NCBI RefSeq assembly: GCF_019649055.1
Contig: NW_026570391.1
Coordinates: 149,257-213,256 of the forward strand
DNA: 64,000 nt
From: Paramacrobiotus metropolitanus
Taxonomy: Eukaryota; Tardigrada; Eutardigrada; Parachela; Macrobiotidae
Direction of reading: 5' to 3'
In this document: one piece after another, positions 42,471 to 54,849 of the stretch
Layout of the letters: each line of letters begins with the position of its first letter
Position numbering within the stretch: position 1 is the stretch's first letter
Program-made: the position numbers and the translations under genes
Notes under the pieces: generated by a model
Told to the model about the DNA's origin: nothing
The model's input: the letters and a program-made list of their open reading frames with translations, nothing else
The model's database searches: none

Positions 42471-42683
42471 CTAGGCCTTCTTGGCCGGCGGCGTCGTGCT
42501 GGTCTGCTTCTTGAACTTGACCTTGCTGGGCTGGCTGGCGCTGGGCGCCATGGAGGTGCGCTTCTTGTTGAGCTGCGTCTTCTTCTGCACGTACTTCTTG
42601 TGGTCGTTCTTCTCCACCTTCTCGCGCTCGCGCTTGTCGTTGCACTCGTTGCGCAGCATCACCGCCACCACCGCGTTACCCAT
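42471..42683 (-). CDS. Small lysine-rich protein, 70 aa, unknown
   Basis: ATG at 42683 (MGNAVVAVMLRNECNDKRER) to TAG at 42471. After a short apolar start the protein is almost entirely Lys/Gln/Ser/Thr (KNDHKKYVQKKTQLNKKRTS, then SKVKFKKQTSTTPPAKKA). Strong GC3 bias on this frame compared with the AT-rich flanks supports coding. It superficially recalls SERF-type small basic proteins but lacks their N-terminal signature, so I give no name. It could be the last exon of a longer gene. Confidence 0.5.
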   Translation of the reverse strand: MGNAVVAVMLRNECNDKREREKVEKNDHKKYVQKKTQLNKKRTSMAPSASQPSKVKFKKQTSTTPPAKKA

Positions 42684-42699
42684 GATGAAAGTATCCCAA

Positions 42700-45061
42700 T
42701 TTATCCGATCCCGGCAAAATGATGACCTGCAAGTAGACAACGCCCACAACGTCATTACCAGGGTTTCGGAGAATCACGTCCCTTGTCAGACTGATTAAGC
42801 GAGCAGTGTATATTGCAGTTTATTAACTTCTACTTGCAAATCAACTGTACATGTACAGATACATGTCAGCCGCGAGCTGTATAATTGCGCATATTTCCCG
42901 GCAACTTCGGACTGGATTTGCCAACTGGTTGAGCCCGATTAATGCCGTATTATGTATATATGCAGCTATAATTCTCCGCAAGCGGAAACTGCTACCCTGC
43001 TGGGAATTTATCGTTAATCCCGCAAATTGAAAGCGTGCACACTAACTAAAGCCGAATAATATCGTATTCTTATAAAATAAAATTTTGACACAGATGTTAA
43101 ATGAAACATCCTCTTCTGCCCATGCGCCATGCGGAACGCGGCACTTAGTTCACCTGATATAACATAACATGAAACCACTTCCGGTTGGATGGAATAAGTC
43201 AAATTTTTAAGAAAATATTAAATAAAATTCCACTTCCAGTTGGACTGAATAAATTAACGCTCTCAACGTACATCCAGTGACGTCATACAGATAACATGCA
43301 CAACGCCAAAAACGCTTTACCTAGACAATTCGCATGATACATGGACGTTTTGAGATCTTTTGGTTAACAGCAGTTGCTACTCTATCGCTATACTTTATAG
43401 ATATTCTCATTGTATCACTACCATGAATCATGAGCAACGAACGTTTCTATAAAAAAACAAACGGAAGGCGTATGCATAAACAGCAGATCAATGCAGTAGC
43501 CTTTTCTGAATATGTCTGATTGCAAAAAAATAAATAATTCGAGAAAAGGAAGAAAACATAACAATTGATTTTGCAAGGATTGAGTCTCACGCGCCAATGT
43601 CATAAAAATTAAAAGAAAATAAATAATGCAGTTTGAATAAACCCATATGTACAGGATTCTAGGCAAAAAATGCGGTTAATTATATTTTGGGAAGCTTCGG
43701 TCGTTCTCAAAATGTACAAGTGTAATTAATTTTATTGGCTACTTTAGTTTCCCTATAAATCAGCATTGCCTGTACGCTTAAGTAGAATCGAAATCAAAAT
43801 TTCGATGGAAAAACAACTGCACTGATATGTTAAGGAAATCTCTTAATTTGTCTGTGGTGCAACAATAGTAAGTATATGGTCAATGTCGGTGGTCAGTAGG
43901 TGTCACTGAATACGTCACAATACGTGTATAGTACGTGAGGAAAGGACCATTAGGCTGAGCGAGGCTAATTGCGCCAATTAATTAAGGCAATTTTCCGTTA
44001 TTTCCAGCTACACGATAAACAGGTACCGCTTCCGGCACATCATGATCACCCGTCTCGAATGTCTTACCAGTTAAAAACAAGGAGAAGTAAAGGTTACGGA
44101 CTATAGGGCTCTGCGTCGCAGCAGGGGCCGATCCATATCCGGATACGCCAGCTCACACACGACAAATGTCCTTAACTGTCCCCTCCGCGTGCACCAATCA
44201 GATCAAAGGTCGCCAAAATCAATGCTTTAGACTGTAATCAGGTCGCCAAAACGCTCCACAATCTTGGGACAAAAAAAGAGCACATCCAGAGGATGAAAAT
44301 ATAAGGCAAATATAAGTGTTAATTGCAGCACAGTGTTGTTGATCAGTTGATTGCCAAAGAGTGTCTTACGACGCGTATGCAGTCATGTTACGTCTGGGTT
44401 CTTTGATTTACTGCAGCACCATAAGTTTCTATACAGGTCCTTCAGTTCGTCGCATTCACGGATAATGCAGTCGTGTACATGGTGTAGTTCATAAGAAAAC
44501 AGAAAGTGTGAATTATGGCCGAATACTTTTCCTCGCCGAAAGATACCCGCGGGCCGCTGCTGCTTGTGCACAGTAATGCAGTATAATATTGTACATGAAT
44601 GTTATAAGCGGTATAAAATACACTTAATTCGTCGCCGCGGAATTCAGGCTCAACAAGCTTCAACTCCATCCGGCGCAAGCGTGTAATGTACTACATGTCA
44701 CGTATACCAGCGTTTTATGTGACTAATACCCAGAAAAGCAGCCCTTGTGAAAAGTGAAAAACCGGCGTTTTGTCTTATTTTTGCTGTTTTTGTTTGTCTC
44801 TTGCGAGGACTTTTTTTACGATCGCCTCGCGGACAAATGCACGATGGCGCTGAGCTCGTGATGTATACAGAATGGTAGCGTTCGTATTTAGAGAGTGTCA
44901 TAAAAGTACCAGTACATATTAGAGAACGCACATAACCTGCAATTAAAACTGCACAATATACTGGTAGATATTTCTTTTTTTCACCGTTACAATCGGTGTC
45001 ATTTCGGCTACCCTAGACCGGCGTACACCGTACTTTCGTACAGTTTATGACTCGTACTGAT
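42700..45061. other. AT-rich intergenic, nothing recognised
   Basis: About 2.4 kb without exon-like composition. Near 43165-43250 a 59-bp imperfect tandem repeat contains CCACTTCC(G/A)GTTGGA twice. Confidence 0.45.
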
Positions 45062-45065
45062 TTAA

Positions 45066-45745
45066 GGGAAGTGGCCCGGTACATATGGTACCAAAGTCGT
45101 GTACAAGCACGAAGTTTTTCACTTGCGCGCACTCCCAAAGCATTTTTTTCTCTTGTTTTATGATATTCTGTTATAGCCAGATGATTTGTATATACACTGG
45201 CGTGAAAACCGTTTGTGCGCGCAACATCCGGTTCGGGAGTTATGGCTGTTAAAAAATTCCAAAAAGTTTAAATGCATTCAGGTGTGCCAAAAGTTTCATT
45301 ATGGACCGATCTCCTTCAAATTCTGCACGTTAATGCATTTAACTACGAAGAACGTTTTTACACCGATCCACTGTTCCAGCATGTTTTCAAATTTTAAAAC
45401 GAATTTCAAAAATGTAAAAATTCATTTTAAATTTTGAAAAAAATCATGGAAGTCAGGATCAGTGTGAAAACGATCTTTATTTATGGCCATATGCATTTAC
45501 GTGCAAATTCTGAAGGAGATCGGTTTATTATGAGACTTTTGGTATGCCTGAATGCATTTACATTTTCTAACAGCCATAACTCCCGAACCGGATGCTGCGC
45601 GCACAGACGGTTTTCACGCCAGTGTATACAAATCACCTAGCTATAGAACCGTCATAAACCGAAATCAAAATGTGTTTGGGAGTGCGCGAAAGAGAAAGTT
45701 TTCCTACATGTACACGACTTGGTACCATGTACCGGGCCACTTTCC
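45066..45745. mobile_element. Complete TTAA-flanked foldback element, family A, 680 bp
   Basis: The two arms, each about 330 bp, are inverted copies of one another: GGGAAGTGGCCCGGTACAT at the left end and the complement of GGAAAGTGGCCCGGTACAT at the right. TTAA lies directly outside both ends (45062-45065 and 45746-45749), as in piggyBac-type TTAA target duplication. There is no transposase; the few open frames are arm artefacts. At least seven partial or damaged relatives lie in this window. It can fold into one long hairpin. Confidence 0.88.
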
Positions 45746-45749
45746 TTAA

Positions 45750-47957
45750 TAATATAATATACATGTACACAACAAAGGTACTCCGGACCAGCGCAGCCTA
45801 CAACGTATCCCGATTGCATCATTTGCATATTATGCGTTAAGGCATGATTCATGTATTATAAGGAAACAGCCTAATAAAACATAACTCACACATCAATTAT
45901 GTAATGGAACATCGAATGTCAGCTTTATGCTTTACTAAAACTAATTTGCGTTTAGCAGAAGTATGTGTAGTTGGAATGCAGCACGCGATGAGGTCGAATT
46001 AATTTGTTGCAGGCGATCGAAGCCATATATACTTTGTACTTACTTACTGATCGTGAAATAAAGATACTACCCGTAGTACTTTCACAAGCGATAGTTTTGA
46101 TTGAATTGATACATGCTCATTAACATGTACATGTTTGGAAATAATCCAGCCTTCCAACAATTAACTAAAATTATTTTAGTGGTAGCCATACGCATGCAGC
46201 CTGGAATTCATGACAAAAATTAAAGAAGACAATCAGCCCTATCCTACCCTAGCTGTTTTTACTATTCGTTAGTGTTGAATTGCAATACTAATGCCACACT
46301 AACGATAAGTAGAAATGATACCCTAATCATCAGAATCGACTAGTATAATTATTAGAAGTATCCAGTATCAAGTGAATGTTACAGCATCCGGCGCGCTCTC
46401 TACGGATATCGCAGACCCAGCTTGTCATAATATATAGATATAGATATTATATACATGTATGTACGAACATACGTACATTGTAGTTACATGCGTACATCTA
46501 TCATATGTGCTTACTCTTATATAGACATTAATTTTATGTACTGTACATTGGTATAAATAAGAATTAATAGAACCAATGTAAACCAGACGCAAATTCAAAT
46601 CGAGGAGCCACGCTTCCGGTCATCTGCAAGTGTACCGGCCTAGCTTTTTGGCTATCGATATATACTATATTCTCATAATATCTATATAAGCTACAGCTGC
46701 ACATGTCCCGTTTCCGGTCCACCTAACTGCAGTTAGCGGACCGCAAGGTGGCACTGATCGAATTGCAGCAGCAACGCTATAATTCCTTAACAGCACCTGG
46801 CGTAGTACCTCCATTCCAACGGCAGGAAATGACCTGATTGTGCCAGTCCAGGACGATTGTGTGGAAATTGTATCAAAATATAATCCGCGTAAACTATTCT
46901 GTATAGCACCTTCAAAACCCTTTTCTTCACTTTTTTTTCATTGCGTTACAACCGTTTAGTTTTGCGCGAAATATAGAATATATTCAGTTGGAGAGTGATC
47001 AATGAAAATAATAAGGATCGAAAATTAGTTAAATTTGCTTACAGTAAAGTATATCTGTACAGTGTACATTGTCCGACTCGTACTAATACTCGTACTTTTG
47101 GTATCAGTTATTTTTCAAGTTACAAGTACCGGCTTTCATGAACTCATAGCTGACCAGTACGAGTGCTAGCTCTACGCTGTAATAATCCCTTCGGCAAAAT
47201 GTTTTGTTCAAAAACGGAAAACATCGACAAATCAGAGCAGCCAAATCGCCGTCTCGGGCGCTGGCACAGATAATACTGGCGCTGACTCAACCTCGCGCGG
47301 TGTGGCGAGGGCGGAACGCCACAACCGGATTGGCTGTTGCAGTGTTGCTGCCGGGGGTGTGTCGCGTTGGCTGCTGCTGATTGGTTGTCCGTCCAGTATG
47401 TGTCATCGCATTCAGGAAATGTTTTGCACTGTTTATTGTGCCGCGATCGTAACCCGACCACGCACGGCGATAATTTATAGCACATCCAGTTAGCAATTCA
47501 CCACGCATCCGCTCGTTTATTGCGCCAGTAACTTCCCAAGGGAATTTTCATAGCATTTGCCCGTCCCATTTTAGCAACATCTGTTCGAGTTTAATCGTTG
47601 AATTCGGATCGGATCGCTTCCATTCGATATTTTTATTCACTGCGCAATCGCTTAATTTCCTGTCTGTTGGCATATGGTGCAATATTTCCGATTAGTTTAA
47701 TTTTCCATAAATTTATTGTGCATTCCGGATTATTGTTTCCATCGCGACTTTCCCAAAATATTGATCGACGCTGCTGTACACGACAATCAGCAGGAAATCC
47801 TGGAAATTCCCTTGCCTGCAAAATCCTCCAAAAATTGTAATAATTTACTGAGCGCAAGGTGTGGATTTCCTGTAGTAGTTGGCTTTATGCATGCACTCCA
47901 GCTGAATGCAACACATTCACGATCCACTCCTGTTTCTTCCTTCTTCTTCCCCTGATT
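45750..47957. other. Intergenic upstream of trehalase, nothing recognised
   Basis: AT-rich with short palindromic TA/TGTACAT-rich stretches around 46430-46510. No domain in any frame. Confidence 0.45.
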
Positions 47958-50900
47958 ATGGCTCCGTCAACTCTTCACCATGGACATGGACGGGTTAGAA
48001 ATTTCATCCTGTTTTGTCTGATCATTTGCGGATTGGTGACGGGCAGCGGGGCCAGTCGCAAAGTGACCGCCTGTTCCAGGTACGAACAGAATTTTCGTGT
48101 TTGTTCATGAAATGTGGCGTGGCGCGCTGTAGCTATGTCAAGGGTTTTCCGGCCCTGTGCGTGTTATTTTCACCGTATAAGCTGTGGCGTAGCGAGCTGT
48201 AGCATAACAGGGGTCTTCCGGCCCTGCGCACGCTAATTTTATCGTGCTGAATTTCGTTGTCTGCTTTTTTTGGCGCGCTTCACGATCTGATCAGAATGAG
48301 ATGATTATTTTAATTTTTGACGGAAGAATTTACTATTTTAGATTCTAGGATGTAGATTTTTATGAAAAATTAATTCCATATCGTATCCGCGATGGATGGG
48401 TACAGTTTCGTGGTGTTTTTATGGCAGTATCTTCTTTTCCTGATCGTCGTGTGTCTGATTGGGTATCGGTTGGGCACGCGCATCGCGGAGACGTTGTTTG
48501 GATTTTTCGATTGATTTTTTCTTTATTTACCTGTAAGGTAATGTGGTTAGACAATGGTGTGAAATTGTGAATGGGTTCGACGATGGGGACTGAGTTGGTT
48601 GAGTGCTGAACTCTGCAGTGTTTCGCTGAAAGGTGGGTTTTTGCCTGCCGTTGCGAGAGACAGGCGATGCAGATTTGCACAGGCTGTGCGCCGATGTAAT
48701 GGTGAGAGTCGTGTTGTTTATTTTGATTTCCTATCAATCTATTCATCGCAGCACGTGCTGGTTGAGTTAAATAGATGTTTATTGACTTACGCTCGTGGTT
48801 TCGCAGAAATAATCGGGCTGGATCGGTGAAATCGTGAATATTGATTTTTCTGATGTTTTCCGTCGTTGTGAATAAATATTTTCAACTGAGACAGTTTTTA
48901 TTTTCATTTTTCAATAGTTCGTTGTTGGTTTTCTAGTGTTAAACTTCTTAAAGTGTTTGGTTAATTTTTTTTGTAATTGTTTTCGGCAGGTTTCAGTTTA
49001 TTTAGGATATTTTTAATTGGTTTGAATTTTTCTCCTTTTTTTTCCTCAGCCCAGGTAGCCGATTTATTATTTTTTTATCGTTTAATAAATTAAATTAATT
49101 GATTTACTTGTTACCTTGTACCAAGTTGTATATGTATGTAATTTGTCTGGGATGTTATTAATTTATTTTATTCTCAATTTGCAGCACGATTGGATTTTTA
49201 TTTACTTATTTTTATTCCTTTCGTTGATGGTAAAGTTGTTTTCTAAGACTGCGGTATTTAGCCGTTATTTATGATTTTAGAGAATAAGTAATAAAGTTGC
49301 TTTATAATGTGCTACAACATATTTCTGAAGTGTGTTTGTTCATTTTGTTGTCATGATTTGCGTTTAGTAGTTTTTATTGTTTTAGACTAAAACAGTAAAA
49401 ACTATTAAACGCAAAATAAAAACTATTAGATTGCAAAATAAATTAAGTGACTAAAACTTTTAGTCACTTAATTTATTTTGCAACCTAATCTGAAGATTCA
49501 GTTACTTGTTGAAGTTTTTTGATTTCTTATTTATCTGTGGTTATTGTTTAAAGTGTTCTGTTTGTTTAGTTTCATTTGTGGCTTGTGCTCATAATTTTAA
49601 TTTGCTTTATTTAACTTATTTTTCGTTTGCAGCCCGATCTACTGTTATGGGCCGATCCTGCACGCGGTGCAGCTGTCGGGCCTCTTCACCGACTCCAAGT
49701 CGTACGTGGACGGGGCGCTGAAGACGCCGGTGGAGGCGGCGCTGGCGGCCTTCGCGCAGCTGGGGCCCTGGCCCAACATCAGCCAGGCCGAACTGCGCGC
49801 CTTCGTCGACACCTACTTCCAGCCGGCCGGCACCGACCTCCTCCAGGTCATCCCCGCCGACTACAAGACCGTCGCCGAGGGCGGCCTCCCCGTCTACGAC
49901 CAGATCGTCAACCAGCCGCTGCGCGACTTCGCCGAGCAAGTCCACATCCGCTGGCGCGATCTCGGACGCAAGGTACACATTTATTCATTTGCATCATTTC
50001 TAAGCGCTTTAGCAGGCTATTTATTTTGATTTTATTTTATTGGTTTGGCGGTACTTATTTAATATTTTATCAGTTTAGCGGTATTTACTGTATTTATTTT
50101 TTGTTATTTCAGCGGTAGTTATTTTGTGAATTCACGGTTATTGATTAGTTAGTTCCTTTTTCTTATCTTAGCAGTAAATCGTATTTAATTAAGTGGGCAA
50201 ATTTTATTTCCTCGCGCGGCTCGTAGTATATTTTTCCGGTAAATAATTGCATTTATTGCCGGTTTTTCTTTACGGTTTTTAGCAGTCAAAGATTCGCCAT
50301 GGCGAGCCTGTTGTTTTCTTCCAGATAAATGTGTGGTTACGTAAGGTGTCTGCAGCCGGTTTTCTTTTGTACGTGGTTCCATTTTAATGGAGCCTCGGGC
50401 CAGGCGTTTGTTGTGCAGTTTGTTGTGTATGTTCATTGTTCACTGCCAGCCTCGGGTTGCCTGTAAATTTATCGTTATTATGTAGACTATTGTAGAACAG
50501 TGGCTCTTTGCACGTTTGTTTTCGGAATAGCGAGAGGCAGCGCCAGCGTCTTGTCGGTTTTATAAAAAGTTTCCCACGTTTTCCCTTACATTTATTATTA
50601 AATTTTATTAAATATTCTCTGTATTTTGTTTACTTTGTTTATACAATTTACTGCAGTATTGTTTTAATTGTCTGATGCAAATTAATAACATTTGTGTGGG
50701 TGCAGGTGGCGGCGTCGGCCAGCCAGGAACCGACGCGGCACTCCATCATCAGCCTGCCCAACCCCTTCATCGTGCCCGGGGGCCGTTTCCGCGAAGTGTA
50801 CTACTGGGACTCCTTCTGGACGCTGCAGGGCCTCCTCGTCTCGGGCATGACGGACACCGCCAAGGGCATGCTCCTCAACTTCGCCTACCTCATTGACCAG

Positions 50901-53900
50901 TGAGTGCCGGTCGAATGTCCATCAATTTACCCATAAAACAGTTGCATGCTTTATTCAACTGAATTTCTACATAATTTGCGTAGTTAAATTTGTACTGGAT
51001 ATACTTTAATGAATATTTTTTATTTTATTAATTAGGCTAGTTTAGTATTGTCTGGTTGATGTAATTGGGTTATTTTAATTGAGCATAATTGAGTAATTGG
51101 GTTAATTTTGATAATTTTATCGCTACTGTCGGAGCAGCCAAGACGCTGGGGCGCCGGCCTATCGCTTGTTTCATGTTATGGCCATCGCCGCTGGTCAGTT
51201 ATGTCATCCGGCGCTTGTGGCGGTGGGCGATAAGACAGAGATGGTCTTATCGTCCAGTGCCGGCTGCTGCCAGCTGATTGTGGTTTGTGCGATGACCCGA
51301 TGCGCGATAGATAGGGACACACCTTCCGCTTTTCAGCAGCGTTTATGCAACGCCGCGTGTTCCCCGGTCATCGCGATGGCCCGCACAAGCAGCCTGCCTT
51401 CACTGCGCAATTATCGATTCAATTAAATTTTTTTTCGATTTTTATTTGCTTTTTAATTGTGTATTTACCGTTAAAATTAGCAGAAAAATGATTTTTCTCT
51501 ACTTTAGCTAAGCAAAAAAGAAGCAAGCACGCAAAAAATTAACAAGCGAAAAGTATGATAAATTTCCAGTGACGTGGTTTTGTTTTTGGTATAAATAAAA
51601 AAAGTCAAACTAGAAAAATCTGAATTTCCCGGCAGCAGAGACAGGAAATTTTCGCAGTTAATTCTCTTGAAATTAGATGGTTGATCGTTGTTAAATTTTG
51701 TAAAAAAAACCAGATTTAACTATATTTTTTCCTGACATAATTATGGAAAGAAAACCTAAAAATGTAAAAGAATTATAGAAAAAAATCAAGAAAATCGACC
51801 GCTTTCCATGTCGAACGTTACTGTAGGTACGGGTTCATCCCGAACGGGAACCGCGTGTACTACATCCGGCGGTCGGAGCCGCCGGTGCTGGCGCTGATGA
51901 TCGACCACTACATCAAGCACCCGAATGTCCCGCCGGCCGACGCCGACTTCGTGCTGCGCAAGCTGCTGCCGTACCTGGAGAAGGAGTACAAATTCTGGAT
52001 GAAGGAACGCAGCACCACCTTCAATTTCCGCGGCCAGGCGCTGACGCTCAACCGCTACACGGGCGGCGGCCTCAGCACGCCGCGCCCCGAGTCCTACTTC
52101 GAGGACTACCATGACGCGCAGGATCTCCTCAACAAATCCATCCAGAGTACGTAATTACCTTCATTTTTTATCATTTTGGTATTTTGCTAGTTTTTCGCAT
52201 TTATTTTTCCACATTTTTATTTGTTTATTTCCGTATTTTTCAGTTAATTTTTAACATGGTTGCTCGATTTTTCGGGACATTTTTTACCTGATTTAATCAA
52301 ACGTTTTTAATCATTTTTGTTACTGCGTTCCGGCATTTTTTGATTATTTTATCATTATTTTATTGGTTTCTTTTGGGCATTCTTTGGTTACTTTTTGTAT
52401 TCTCGCTATTTGTTTTTCGGTACTTTTCTAATTATATTTTAATCGTTGTTTTGTATGATTTTCAAAGTACTCGTATTGCAGCAGACGTGCAGTAATTTTA
52501 TTTTTATTAAGAAACATTTTTAATTTTTTTTTGTAAATTCTTTTGCATTATTTTCCGCCTAACGGATTGTGGCGCTTTTTTTCCTGTAGGTCCGGCGAGT
52601 TTCTACGCCAATGTGGCGGCGGGCGCGGAGAGCGGACTGGATTTCTCGACGCGCTGGCTGGACAGCGCCGGCGCGGAGTTTCTGACGATCCGCACGCGCA
52701 GCATCGTCCCGGTGGATCTCAACGCGCTGCTGTGCGCCACCGAGAACGTCCTCAGCGATCTCTACCAACTCACCGGTCAGCGCTGTCTCCCATAGTTTTT
52801 TTTTAAAAAATACAGTAATGAAACTACCTTTTGAATTATTTTGAATTATTTTATTTTAAAATTGAAAACCTTAACCCGGCTCCTGTTTATTTACCGTAAT
52901 AAAAAGTACCAAGCCTTACTTAACGAATAAAATCAGGCTTTCATTCCGTATTGCATTGGAAATAGAAAATCTACCTTTCTTTAACAAAACGACGACGACT
53001 TTTCATGCTTTAATAAATTAAAAAATATAAATCCTTTCTTTGGGTCGAAATAGACGATTTTTCTCATGAAATTACACATGGATTTACTGTTTGATTTCTG
53101 TTGGAAAATAGTAGTAATAATCAATAAATAATAAAATAAATCGAAAAATTTTGGTCTTCAGTATTTGTTTTTCTCATGCCAAAAAATGGTTGTTGTGTAG
53201 GGGATCCGGTGCGCGCGGATTCGTACCGGCAGTTGGCGCTGGACCGCGGCGACGCCATCCAATCGGTGTTCTGGAACAGCAGCGCGAAGATGTGGCGAGA
53301 TTATGATCTGCGCCGGCAGGAGCAGCGGCCCACCTTCTACTTGTCCCTGCTGACGCCGGTGGCGGCGCGCTGCAGCGGACGCGGCGTTGACATCACCAGC
53401 AGCCAATTCATGGCCGACCTCCTCACCTCGCGCGACGTAGGTTTCCTTCGCTGGCAAATTTTATTTTTTGACAATTTAAAATATAAAGGATTTCAATGGA
53501 CAAATTAATTGAAATGTTCAACTTCAACCTCGAAAAATCATCGGGAAAATTAAACAGGAAAGATTAAAAATTAAAAATTGAAAAATTACGGAGAAAAGTA
53601 AGCAGAAGAGGTTATAAAAATTCAAAACAGAAAAACTAAAGAGAAAAGTAAATAGAACATGTAAAAAATTTAAAAAAAATTGAAAAATTACGGAGAAAAT
53701 TAAGCAGAAGAGGTTATAAAAATTAAAAATAGAAAAACTAAAGAGAAAAGTAAATAGAAAATTTTAAAAATTTAAAAAAATTGAAAGATTATAGAGAAAA
53801 TTAAGAAGAAGAGGTTATAAAAATTAAAAATAGAAAAATTAAACAGAAAATTGAAAAAAAATTCATGGGAAAATTCAATAAAAAATGATAAAAATTAGAA

Positions 53901-54849
53901 ATTGAAGTCATTTAAAAGGGAAATGTCGGTTGCAGCTGCAGGAGGTGCTGGAGTTGCCGGGCGGCATGCCCTTCTCCTTCGTGCAGGCTTCCGGACGCTA
54001 CCTGCAGTGGGACTTCCCCAACGCCTGGCCGCCCATGCAATTAGCCCTCATCGAGGCCTTCAACCACAATCCCGCCTTCAAGAAGGTGGCGCTGCAGTGG
54101 GCGCAGAAGTGGGTCACCTCCGTCTACACCGGCTTCGTCAACACCTCCCACATCTACGAAAAGGTACCCATCATTCTCATAAACTCTTGAAACTGCAACT
54201 TTTTTATGGCAATTTTTCACCATTTGTTTCTCAAAGGTTTTTTAATCTGAATTTTTATGCCGGGGGATTTTTGAAAAATTTTTTGAATGGGTCTTTCAAT
54301 TTGAATTTGTTTATTTCGTTGTCGCATGTTTTTCTTAGGTGTCCAAAAAGATTTTCGATGTTTTCTAACTAATGGAAGTAGGAGAAACCCTTTTTTTGCA
54401 CATTGTTTTAGTCTAAAAAAATCAAATTTCATGGAATAAAATGTTAATAAAATAAGAAATTACTTGGCAAGAAATAGGAAGAAATAATTTTCTAAGAAAT
54501 ATTTGGCGAAAAGTAACTATGATCAATTTTCTTATAAAGATGTTAATGGGCGAAAAATGAGAGTAAATATTTTGTTATTAAAAAATAAATTTGGCGAAAA
54601 ATGGAATAAATATTTTTTAAATGAAAAAATTGTTTCATGGTAAAGATTGATGGTTTTGGTGGTTGTGCAGTATGACGCGCGGACGATCGGGGTTACGGGA
54701 GCGGCGGGGAGTACGTGGTGCAGGAAGGTTTCGGCTGGACCAACGGCGGCATCCTGCGTCTGTTGGAGCTCTTCCCCGCCGACCTCCAGGCGCCTTCCGT
54801 CAATTTCGAGCCCATCGGCCCCGACCGCGATCCCTACCAGTCCCGTTAA
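47958..54849 (+). CDS. Secreted trehalase (GH37), eight exons, one frame error
   Basis: Exons are 47958-48079, 49633-49972, 50706-50899, 51827-52146, 52590-52775, 53201-53436, 53936-54163 and 54671-54849. All splice phases agree, giving about 601 residues. Trehalase splits trehalose into two glucoses. Exon 1 encodes a signal peptide (LFCLIICGLVTGSGAS). Exon 2 starts SPIYCYGPILHAVQL, typical of the family. Exon 3 has signature 1, PGGRFREVYYWDSF. Exon 5 has GAESGLDFSTRW, containing the catalytic acid Asp. Exon 7 has signature 2, QWDFPNAWPP. Exon 8 has GEYVVQEGFGWTNG with the catalytic base Glu. There is no C-terminal hydrophobic tail, so the enzyme is likely soluble and secreted. Oddities: Leu replaces the usual Trp before the catalytic Asp (GLDFS for GWDFS). 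Exon 8 needs one more base in a G run at 54689-54692 to stay in frame. Confidence 0.93.
49357..49415. repeat. Hairpin 1, 29-base arms
   Basis: Arms 49357-49385 and 49387-49415 are complementary at 27 of 29 positions. The two exceptions are G.T pairs, so an RNA of this strand would be fully paired. One-base loop. Confidence 0.88.
49425..49489. repeat. Hairpin 2, 32-base arms
   Basis: Arms 49425-49456 and 49458-49489 match at 31 of 32 positions around a single C. It lies 9 bp from hairpin 1 and differs from it in sequence. Confidence 0.92.
51130..51425. other. GC-rich block inside AT-rich trehalase intron 3
   Basis: About 300 bp with exon-like GC content but no trehalase homology and stop codons in all frames that could join the exons. 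It contains an inverted repeat GCGATAAGAC / GTCTTATCGT near 51226-51252. It is probably an old insertion. Confidence 0.5.
53577..53880. repeat. Three purine-rich units of about 102 bp in trehalase intron 6
   Basis: Units start at 53577, 53679 and 53780, each with ATTGAAAAATTACGGAGAAAA- or similar, AGAAGAGGTTATAAAAATT and AAAGTAAATAGAA strings. They are diverged from each other. Confidence 0.8.

Larger units (their letters stand above)
48080..49632 (+). other. Trehalase intron 1 with repeats and twin hairpins
   Basis: 1.55 kb, GTACGA donor and TTTGCAG acceptor. At 48110-48240 a unit of about 75 bp is repeated twice (TGGCGTGGCGCGCTGTAGC / TTTTCCGGCCCTG type). At 49357-49489 two long hairpins lie side by side. 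Confidence 0.75.
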
